A stretch of 64,000 bases of DNA, from the NCBI RefSeq assembly GCF_047496725.1, contig NC_132986.1, positions 1 to 64,000 on the forward strand. The letters are read 5' to 3'. The notes under the pieces were generated by a model, which had not been told where the DNA came from, ran no database searches, and saw only the letters and a list, made by a program, of their open reading frames with translations. The DNA comes from Anoplolepis gracilipes. Lineage: Eukaryota > Arthropoda > Insecta > Hymenoptera > Formicidae. Shown piece after piece: positions 20,657 through 28,572 of the stretch. The position numbers and the translations under genes are program-made. The first letter of the stretch is position 1. Each line of letters begins with the position of its first letter.

Positions 20657-21199
20657 CCGATAGATGGCCCCATAGTGGTCCGGCCGCGTACACGGTCGTG
20701 CGGGCCGTGCCGTTTGACCAGACCGGGGCGACATCCCTTTTAGCCCTAAACTCGCCCGGACCAGACACTTGTTTGGCATCCCCCGGGTGACACCTTTGGC
20801 TCGCACCCTTGCCTCCGGTGTCCACCCTCGGAGGGTAGCCATTCGCGTGCGTCTTTCGGTTATTATAGTGGCCAAGACGAATCACCACTAGGCGGACTCC
20901 TGTATTGGCGGTCCGGCCGCGCTTCATGGGTCCCCGCCTTGACGAGAACCTTCCGCAGGGCCCTGGTTTCGCTGAACCCCTCCTGGGTTCCGCTACTAAC
21001 AGGTTCCCGCTTCCGGTCCCCGATCCAGCAGAGCCCTTCCCCTTGGACGAGTTCCCAGGGAAGGAGTCGAGACACGTACTAGCCCCAACGGCAGTTGGGG
21101 TCTTCGGTGCAACGACGCCCCAATCAACGCGAACCGGTTTCCCCCGGTCAGGCACCAGCCATTTCACAGGATGTTATCGCGTTGCCGATCAACATCCTG

Positions 21200-21775
21200 C
21201 CCCGAACGCCTCCGTGTTTTGTACAGGGGGTAGGCGTACCCCTGCTCGAACCGTGTGTAGCATCGGGACGGTAATGTCCTTCAACCCACATCGGGCTTCC
21301 TGACCCGTGTCCCCGCCTCCGCGTTTTTATACGAGGGGGAAGGCGGACCCCTGTGCGTACCGTGTATAGCATCGGGACCATGGTCCTTCAACCTACATCG
21401 GGCGTCCTGTCACCGTCAGGGGAGAGCGAACCCTGTTCCTTGTACTATTGTTTCCACGTGGAAACAACTGCCAAGGTTCTACCCGGACCCTCATCGTAGG
21501 GTTGTACTACCTTAATTCTATATGCAAGGTGTTATCCATACTGATAAACACCCTGCCCCGGTCGCCTCCGTGTTTTGTACAGGGGGTAGGCGCACCCCTG
21601 TTCGAACCGTGTGTAGCATCGGGACGGTAATGTCCTTCAACCCACATCGGGCTTCCTAACCCGTGTCCCCGCCTCCGCGTTTTTATACGAGGGGGAAGGC
21701 GGACCCCTGTGCGTACCGTGTATAGCATCGGGACTGCGGTCCTTCAACCTACATCGGGCGTCCTGTTAACCGATC
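21200..21775. repeat. Internal ~100 bp repeat modules of unit 1
   Basis: A module beginning near GCCTCCGTGTTTTGTACAGG (about 21206) is followed by a diverged module beginning near GCCTCCGCGTTTTTATACGA (about 21314). The pair recurs at about 21566 and 21671. Each module contains the phrases AGCATCGGGAC and TCCTTCAACC.ACATCGGG. The same set recurs in unit 2 at +1966. Between the pairs, at 21448-21467 (23414-23433 in unit 2), lies a 20 bp perfect palindrome centred on the E-box CACGTG (TTGTTTCCAC plus its complement). Repeated modules with such a site resemble promoter monomers; that reading is inference. Confidence 0.7.
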
Positions 21776-22508
21776 CGTCTTTCGAGATTCCTATACAGAG
21801 GAAAGAGGACCCCTGTTGCGGTGTTTGGTAACTTTGGGACTCGGATCCAGCCGAAAATCCCTCCATCACCCACCACCAAAACCCGAATCAGGGGTGAGCG
21901 GCCCCCTGATGCCTCGCCCTGCTGTCAAGCCGACAGGTCGAGGTCCTACCCGAGCCCTGCATCGTAGGGTGGCGATCTACCCTACAACGACCAAAGCGAT
22001 GCCGGCCAAACCCGCCGTTCACGAAGAGCCGGCGGATCCCCCGACACCGAGATGGCCCGGAAGCGCGACCGTCCCGGGAGGCTCGTCGGCACCCGTAGGT
22101 CCGCCTCCCCCCAAGAAGCCGCGCCCCGAAACGCTCGCTTCCCGTCTTGTTGGGATTTGCGACGCGTAAGCCTCACTTCAGGATCGGCACCCGGGGAGCC
22201 CGATCAGCATCGGTTGCCTCTCCATCCGATCGGCTCTTCTGAAGAGGACTCCTCCGGAAGGGAGGACGCTCTTCAGGCGGGCGCGCTAAGGCCCTCGCGT
22301 AGTGTCTTCGTTACTCCTCAACCCCCGCCCAGCCACGCTCCGGCTTAAGGGCTTTCGCCCCCGGCGTACTATGTGGCGTTCACCATCATTTCCGCCGCGA
22401 CCGTCGCGTCCGTAGCAGGAACCGATTCGTACGCGTCCAACACCCAGGTATGCATGCCGGTGCTATGCATCCTGCCCGAGCCGGGGTCCAAGAGGAAATC
22501 CGGCTAAA

Positions 22509-22599
22509 GATGCGCTCTTAGCTATCCCTCCACTCCGGTTTCCCGGGGCTTCGGGACAGAGCCTCCCCACCACGTCAAGGTGGCGCATCATCGGGGAGG
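22509..22599 (-). ncRNA. HDV-like self-cleaving ribozyme at the 5' end of unit 1
   Basis: On the minus strand from 22599, CCTCCC pairs with GGGAGG (P1), GATGCGC with GCGCATC (P2, seven pairs) and CACC with GGTG (P3) around TTGACGT. A hairpin with a CCGG/CCGG stem and GAAA loop inside TCCC/GGGA serves as P4, and CTAAGA precedes the 3' strand of P2. Compared with the 8 kb elements, P1 has a T-A to C-G swap, and P2 has an extra A-T pair supplied by one inserted base in each strand. These are compensated changes that support the fold. Confidence 0.78.
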
Positions 22600-24564
22600 T
22601 GCACCCCCTGTGGAACAGGGGGCCGATAGATGGCCCCATAGTGGTCCGGCCGCGTACACGGTCGTGCGGGCCGTGCCGTTTGACCAGACCGGGGCGACAT
22701 CCCTTTTAGCCCTAAACTCGTCCGGACCAGACACTTGTTTGGCATCCCCCGGGTGACACCTTTGGCTCGCACCCTTGCCTCCGGTGTCCACCCTCGGAGG
22801 GTAGCCATTCGCGTGCGTCTTTCGGTTATTATAGTGGCCAAGACGAATCACCACTAGGCGGACTCCTGTATTGGCGGTCCGGCCGCGCTTCATGGGTCCC
22901 CGCCTTGACGAGAACCTTCCGCAGGGCCCTGGTTTCGCTGAACCCCTCTTGGGTTCCGCTACTAACAGGTTCCCGCTTCCGGTCCCCGATCCAGCAGAGC
23001 CCTTCCCCTTGGACGAGTTCCCAGGGAAGGAGTCGAGACACGTACTAGCCCCAACGGCAGTTGGGGTCTTCGGTGCAACGACGCCCCAATCAACGCGAAC
23101 CGGTTTCCCCCGGTCAGGCACCAGCCATTTCACAGGATGTTATCGCGTTGCCGATCAACATCCTGCCCCGAACGCCTCCGTGTTTTGTACAGGGGGTAGG
23201 CGTACCCCTGCTCGAACCGTGTGTAGCATCGGGACGGTAATGTCCTTCAACCCACATCGGGCTTCCTGACCCGTGTCCCCGCCTCCGCGTTTTTATACGA
23301 GGGGGAAGGCGGACCCCTGTGCGTACCGTGTATAGCATCGGGACCATGGTCCTTCAACCTACATCGGGCGTCCTGTCACCGTCAGGGGAGAGCGAACCCT
23401 GTTCCTTGTACTATTGTTTCCACGTGGAAACAACTGCCAAGGTTCTACCCGGACCCTCATCGTAGGGTTGTACTACCTTAATTCTATATGCAAGGTGTTA
23501 TCCATACTGATAAACACCCTGCCCCGGTCGCCTCCGTGTTTTGTACAGGGGGTAGGCGCACCCCTGTTCGAACCGTGTGTAGCATCGGGACGGTAATGTC
23601 CTTCAACCCACATCGGGCTTCCTAACCCGTGTCCCCGCCTCCGCGTTTTTATACGAGGGGGAAGGCGGACCCCTGTGCGTACCGTGTATAGCATCGGGAC
23701 TGCGGTCCTTCAACCTACATCGGGCGTCCTGTTAACCGATCCGTCTTTCGAGATTCCTATACAGAGGAAAGAGGACCCCTGTTGCGGTGTTTGGTAACTT
23801 TGGGACTCGGATCCAGCCGAAAATCCCTCCATCACCCACCACCAAAACCCGAATCAGGGGTGAGCGGCCCCCTGATGCCTCGCCCTGCTGTCAAGCCGAC
23901 AGGCGAGGTCCTACCCGAGCCCTGCATCGTAGGGTGGCGATCTACCCTACAACGACCAAAGCGATGCCGGCCAAACCCGCCGTTCACGAAGAGCCGGCGG
24001 ATCCCCCGACACCGAGATGGCCCGGAAGCGCGACCGTCCCGGGAGGCTCGTCGGCACCCGTAGGTCCGCCTCCCCCCAAGAAGCCGCGCCCCGAAACGCT
24101 CGCTTCCCGTCTTGTTGGGATTTGCGACGCGTAAGCCTCACTTCAGGATCGGCACCCGGGGAGCCCGATCAGCATCGGTTGCCTCTCCATCCGATCGGCT
24201 CTTCTGAAGAGGACTCCTCCGGAAGGGAGGACGCTCTTCAGGCGGGCGCGCTAAGGCCCTCGCGTAGTGTCTTCGTTACTCCTCAACCCCCGCCCAGCCA
24301 CGCTCCGGCTTAAGGGCTTTCGCCCCCGGCGTACTATGTGGCGTTCACCATCATTTCCGCCGCGACCGTCGCGTCCGTAGCAGGAACCGATTCGTACGCG
24401 TCCAACACCCAGGTATGCATGCCGGTGCTATGCATCCTGCCCGAGCCGGGGTCCAAGAGGAAATCCGGCTAAAGATGCGCTCTTAGCTATCCCTCCACTC
24501 CGGTTTCCCGGGGCTTCGGGACAGAGCCTCCCCACCACGTCAAGGTGGCGCATCATCGGGGAGG
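22600..24564 (-). mobile_element. ORF-less 1.97 kb telomeric unit 2
   Basis: The 1965 bp are nearly identical to unit 1. I see only about three differences: C/T near 20751 versus 22717, C/T near 20989 versus 22950, and a one-base deletion near 23904. It joins unit 1 head to tail with no spacer. Its 5' end abuts telomere repeats at 24564/24565 at the same TT^AGG point used by the 8 kb elements, so the block as a whole behaved like one telomere insertion. Confidence 0.85.
24474..24564 (-). ncRNA. HDV-like self-cleaving ribozyme at the 5' end of unit 2
   Basis: Same sequence and fold as 22509-22599. This copy abuts genuine telomere repeats, so the predicted cut falls exactly between telomeric and element sequence. 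Confidence 0.75.
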
Positions 24565-24668
24565 AACCTAACCTAACCTAACCTAACCTAACCTAACCTA
24601 ACCTAACCTAACCTAACCTAACCTAACCTAACCTAACCTAACCTAACCTAACCTAACCTAACCTAACC
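24565..24668. repeat. Internal telomere repeat tract, about 21 units
   Basis: Perfect CCTAA-register repeats lie between the 5' end of unit 2 and the poly(A) of the next element remnant. This is the innermost intact telomere tract of the terminal complex. Confidence 0.97.
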
Positions 24669-24930
24669 TTTTTTTTTTTTTTTTTTTTTTTTTACCATGC
24701 GGAGGGAGGAGAGAATGCGTTTAGGCACACCCCCGGGTCCTCCCGGGGGTAGTGTTGGACTCACCCGGCCTGTCGGCGCAAGCGCCCGGCCGGTCCTACC
24801 AACTAAACTCTCCCCCCCGGGGGCGGGTGTTGAGACCCGCCCACTGCAGGTAAGTCCTGCTATCTTCTCCATGTGTCCGGGCCACGGGTACGCGCGAGCA
24901 TTCTTCCGCGACCCGGACGGAAGCTAGGCT
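24669..24930 (-). mobile_element. 5'-truncated 3' end of another telomere-targeted non-LTR element
   Basis: A 25-base T tract (poly(A) on the minus strand) abuts telomere repeats at the standard point. It is followed by ~235 bp of GC-rich sequence that drops to host-like composition near 24930. A terminal hairpin, CCCCCGGG/CCCGGGGG around TCCT (24730-24749), occupies the same position as in the 8 kb elements, and short phrases nearby (ATGCGT, TTGGACTCAC) resemble their 3' UTR. It is thus a related but distinct family. The inner boundary is approximate. An alternative is that it is the far end of the R1-clade element beginning at ~25.2 kb, but the abrupt composition change argues against that. 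Confidence 0.7.
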
Positions 24931-25200
24931 TATCCAGCCATCTCTGTGTTAGATACTTCTGTTTGATAATCCTGTTCTTCGACTGGAGGCCCTCCCTCGG
25001 GGACCGGGGATAACTTATTGGGGACCTGGGATGGCATGGGAGGTTCTATGTTCCAGTCCTTGGTATTATAACCCAGCGAACATATGGTTCTGCAGGTCCT
25101 TTATTTGTGAGGCGATGGTGCGTGAAGTTGGAAGCTGAAGTTTCCGTCAAGCCTTCGTCTCTTTCTATATCATGAACCTGCTAGAATAAAAACTAAGAAT
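24931..25200. other. Unassigned junction sequence
   Basis: Mixed-composition single-copy sequence between the last telomeric element remnant and the presumed 3' end of the R1-clade element. I see no reading frame or repeat of note. It marks the inner edge of the telomere-retrotransposon complex. Confidence 0.4.
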
Positions 25201-25428
25201 CTAGGGCACCGTTATTATTATTATTTTGTTACTATACACTCTGCTATTCATTCCATTCTAAGAATTTTTTTACTCTGTGGGCATCAGAAATGTCCTGTAC
25301 TTTAAATGATTTAGAGTACTGCTGATGCCCATTGATTAACTTAACTCCAATTCTATTTTTAATTTTTTTTTTTTAATTCTAGCATTATCTTCGTTTAAAT
25401 ATTGGTAAGATGAATGGAAATTTTCCCA

Positions 25429-28400
25429 TTAGTCTATTTCACTGTCCAGTTGGGCCATCTCCTCTTGAGTATCAGGCGGAAATGTGAGATACGGATCGGG
25501 CAGGATTCCCTCACGAGCACGTTCCTCCTCCTCCTTGATACACATCACGCTATTGGCGAAGGAAGAGACCGCGTTCCAGTCTCTCTCACCCCTCAGCATA
25601 GCATGCACAATCCCCCGAAGGGACAAATCAGGACCAACAATTTCCACAAGTTCTCTCCTGTTTATTTCCCAACGGGAACATATACGCCAGGTGTGATCCG
25701 CCGTGTCTAAGACTGCTCCACCACAACTGGTACACCTAGGATTATCTAACTTCCTTATCTTATACAGGAACGCGGAAAAACAGCCGTGACCAGTAAGAAG
25801 TTGCGTTAGATGGAAAGAGACCCGGCCGTGGCCTCTGTCCAACCAACAGTCGAATTCGGGTATCACCGCTTCGATGGTTATCCGCCCCCAATTTCCCCTC
25901 CGACTGAGGTGGTCCAGCCATTCTTCTCTGAGCGTGAGCATCTCCTCCGTTCTAATGGCTCTGGTTCTTTGTGCTGTTAATTGTTTTTTTCTGCGCAACC
26001 TGGAGCTTTCGTCGTATATTCTACGTCTCGCGTCCGCCAGAAGAATTAACGGGGGAAGCCTAGCCAGTAGAAGAGCCGCGTCCAATGCTACCGTTTTATA
26101 GGCCGATATTACCCGGATCGCGATGCGTTTCCACGCTCGATTTAAATTCCTCTGGTGTTCTTTCGATCTTCTAAGAGCGCTACACCATATCGGAGCACCG
26201 TACATACCCACCGACGACAACACGTTCGCGTAGAGTTTGCGCTTATTTTCGTTTGGGCCCCTGAGGTTGGGCATCAATCTCCCCAACGCGCGCGACATTT
26301 TGGAGAGTTTTTGTTCGATGTAGGTGAAATGGGGATGAAAATTTAGCCTACTATCGATCATTACCCCTAAATATTTCATATGTTCTTGAATGGGTATATT
26401 CTCTCTTCCTATCCTAACCGATGGTAGTTTGTTAGGTTTCCCCCCTCGGGGGTAAAAGACCACCGCCTCGGTCTTATGTATCGCCACTGTCAGGCCCAAC
26501 GCACGGATCCGACCAACCGTAATTTCCAGTTGGTGATTCGCCCGATCGACTGCCTCCGGTAAGGAATCCGCTTCCGCTAGAATGAGCGTGTCGTCCGCAA
26601 AACATATGATGAGACGTCCCTCCTCATCGCTTGGCTTCAAAACAGAGTCGAACCCAATGTTCCAGAGTGTGGGCCCGAGAACCGATCCCTGGGGAACTCC
26701 CGCGGTCATTGGGACAATTTCGGTACCTCTTTCAGTCAAGAACTCAATAATTCTATCGGATAAATATCCGTCAATTATTCGCCGGATGTATCTTGAATAT
26801 CGCTTTTTAATAAGAGCTCTTTTTATTACATGCCAAGGGATGGAGTTAAAAGCGTTTGTAATATCTAAACTAACGGCTATAACATAGCCGTTTCTTCCTG
26901 TTACCGATTTAATTGTCGTTTTTACCAGGTTAAGAGCGTCTGTTGTTGATCTTCCTTGCCTGAATCCGTACTGGTGTTTGGCTAATGCAGCAAATCCATT
27001 CGTCTCCTCCTCTTTCCTCATTCGGTTAATTATAAGGCGTTCGAATGCCTTTCCCAAGTCGTCAAGGAGGCAGATTGGTCGAGTTTTGGGGATGCTTCCA
27101 GGGGAGGATTCACCCTTAGGAATTAGCACTAATTTGGCTTTCTTCCAAATTCTAGGGAAGATGCCCTCTCTCAAACAATGTGTAAAGACTGATCGAATGC
27201 TTCTCACAAACTCGTCCGGACACTTTTTGAGGATTTTCGCGGGGACACCGTCGGGGCCCGGCGCAGAGCTCCTTACTGCCCTTTTTCTTAATATTTCATC
27301 TACCTCGCGGAAAGATACCTCATAGAATCTGTCCACGACCCCAGCGCTATCGTGCGTAGTGGGAGGTGTGGTTGGAGTGATGGCGCGCGGAAACAGACCG
27401 TTTACCATTTCAATCACTTCTTGATGTTTGATTAGTTCCGAAATGGAGGGTCCCACTTTTCTCAGTTTGTTCAGAACAAGCTTATAAGGAATGCCCCAAG
27501 GATCCTTGTCGATTGCATCAATCAGTTCCTGCCATGACCTTTCCTTGGCTCTTATAATCGCGTTTCGTAGTTCTCGTTTTTTCTTACGATATTCCAATTG
27601 GGCGCGCCTCAACAATCTATCGTGATCTGGGGCTTTATTTCTTCTGCGTAGTAGACGTTGCCAGGTTCTCCTAGATCTGGTGGTCCTGGTCCGTAGTTCC
27701 GCTACTTGATCGTTCCACCAGTAAACCCTGTCTCTTCCGCGTCGGCCGGTGTACCGAGGGGCACTTGCGTCGCAAGCATCCACGAGAGAGCGGGAGAGCC
27801 ATTCGGCTGCTGTTTCCGGTCCATTCCCATCTTCCGGAGGTTCGTCTGCAGCGCTCCAGATCAGTGCTGCTTGAAATCTGTCGTCGTCCAATTTATCCCA
27901 TTTCCATCTGTTATTTCTCTTCTCTTCAGGGTTCTGGTTGCGTACAGGTTGCTGGTGAATCGTAAAAAAGACATATTGATGATCCGAGAGTGACTCTATT
28001 TCTGAGCACACCCTCCAATTCTCTACTCGCCCCAGAAGTCCCGGTGTGACCCAAGTCAGATCTATAATGGATACACCCTGTGGGCGTACACACGTTGGTT
28101 CCGCCCCATTGTTCAGGATTCTTAGATCTAACTCAGCTGCAAGATCTTCTAATAAACCACCGCGATAGTTGGTGTAGAGAGAACCCCATAAGGGGGACTT
28201 AGCGTTGAAGTCCCCGCAGATGACCACTCTATTACCAAGTTGTCTAATGATAGCAGCGATTTCTTCCATTATCTTATTGGAGACTTCCCGATTGGAATTA
28301 GGAGATATATAACAAGATAGCAAATATAAGTCTCCCACGGAGACCACTACAAGTTGTTCCTTCCTGCTGACCAACCTACAGGAACCGAGAGATTTATCAG

Positions 28401-28572
28401 GCCGCCAAAGAATCGCGGAACGACCGTCCATACTCACAAACCAATTAGGTGGGTTCAGGTTTCGAGCCGGTTCAGATATGGCGCATATAGTCACGCCCAT
28501 CTCAATCATGTGTTGTATTAATATATCGTAGGCCCGTCTGCTGTTGTTCAGATTGCACTGTAGCACTTTCAT
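25429..28572 (-). CDS. ORF2 of the R1-clade element: endonuclease-reverse transcriptase
   Basis: 1047 residues from the ATG at 28572. Endonuclease motifs are GDFNA at 120-124 and SDHQY at 196-200. Reverse transcriptase motifs are SAPGPDGVP near 436, FRQGRSTTDA near 538, DITNAF near 570, AGVPQGSVLGP near 624 and the catalytic FADD at 658-661 (F in place of the commoner Y). A C-terminal knuckle CTSCGGAVLDTADHTWRIC is present. The start overlaps the ORF1 stop as TGATG, one base shared, an arrangement that fits termination-reinitiation as described for SART1 (UAAUG). The frame is open throughout, suggesting a young copy. Confidence 0.94.
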   Translation of the reverse strand: MKVLQCNLNNSRRAYDILIQHMIEMGVTICAISEPARNLNPPNWFVSMDGRSAILWRPDKSLGSCRLVSRKEQLVVVSVGDLYLLSCYISPNSNREVSNKIMEEIAAIIRQLGNRVVICGDFNAKSPLWGSLYTNYRGGLLEDLAAELDLRILNNGAEPTCVRPQGVSIIDLTWVTPGLLGRVENWRVCSEIESLSDHQYVFFTIHQQPVRNQNPEEKRNNRWKWDKLDDDRFQAALIWSAADEPPEDGNGPETAAEWLSRSLVDACDASAPRYTGRRGRDRVYWWNDQVAELRTRTTRSRRTWQRLLRRRNKAPDHDRLLRRAQLEYRKKKRELRNAIIRAKERSWQELIDAIDKDPWGIPYKLVLNKLRKVGPSISELIKHQEVIEMVNGLFPRAITPTTPPTTHDSAGVVDRFYEVSFREVDEILRKRAVRSSAPGPDGVPAKILKKCPDEFVRSIRSVFTHCLREGIFPRIWKKAKLVLIPKGESSPGSIPKTRPICLLDDLGKAFERLIINRMRKEEETNGFAALAKHQYGFRQGRSTTDALNLVKTTIKSVTGRNGYVIAVSLDITNAFNSIPWHVIKRALIKKRYSRYIRRIIDGYLSDRIIEFLTERGTEIVPMTAGVPQGSVLGPTLWNIGFDSVLKPSDEEGRLIICFADDTLILAEADSLPEAVDRANHQLEITVGRIRALGLTVAIHKTEAVVFYPRGGKPNKLPSVRIGRENIPIQEHMKYLGVMIDSRLNFHPHFTYIEQKLSKMSRALGRLMPNLRGPNENKRKLYANVLSSVGMYGAPIWCSALRRSKEHQRNLNRAWKRIAIRVISAYKTVALDAALLLARLPPLILLADARRRIYDESSRLRRKKQLTAQRTRAIRTEEMLTLREEWLDHLSRRGNWGRITIEAVIPEFDCWLDRGHGRVSFHLTQLLTGHGCFSAFLYKIRKLDNPRCTSCGGAVLDTADHTWRICSRWEINRRELVEIVGPDLSLRGIVHAMLRGERDWNAVSSFANSVMCIKEEEERAREGILPDPYLTFPPDTQEEMAQLDSEID

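Larger units (their letters stand above)
20634..22599 (-). mobile_element. ORF-less 1.97 kb telomeric unit 1 with its own 5' ribozyme
   Basis: The 1966 bp between the 5' end of copy 2 and unit 2 is GC-rich. It has no long reading frame with recognisable homology; the longest minus frame, ~190 codons at 20592-21167, runs out of the unit and looks incidental. On the minus strand it begins with a ribozyme fold (22509-22599) related to that of the 8 kb elements and ends with a strong hairpin (20638-20656) and TGCA, without poly(A). It carries two pairs of ~100 bp internal repeats. It could be a non-autonomous element, a monomeric promoter/5' UTR module, or a telomere-associated satellite. I do not recognise it. 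Confidence 0.8.

Noticed and set aside
20592..21167. 191-codon minus-strand frame in the 1.97 kb unit
   Set aside because: It crosses the unit boundary into the element 5' end. The matching frame in unit 2 has a different ending. The composition is that of a random frame in GC-rich DNA.
20634..24564. Ribosomal RNA gene fragments, considered because of the GC-rich hairpin-dense sequence
   Set aside because: No conserved rRNA segment could be recognised, and the ends coincide with telomere-element junctions.
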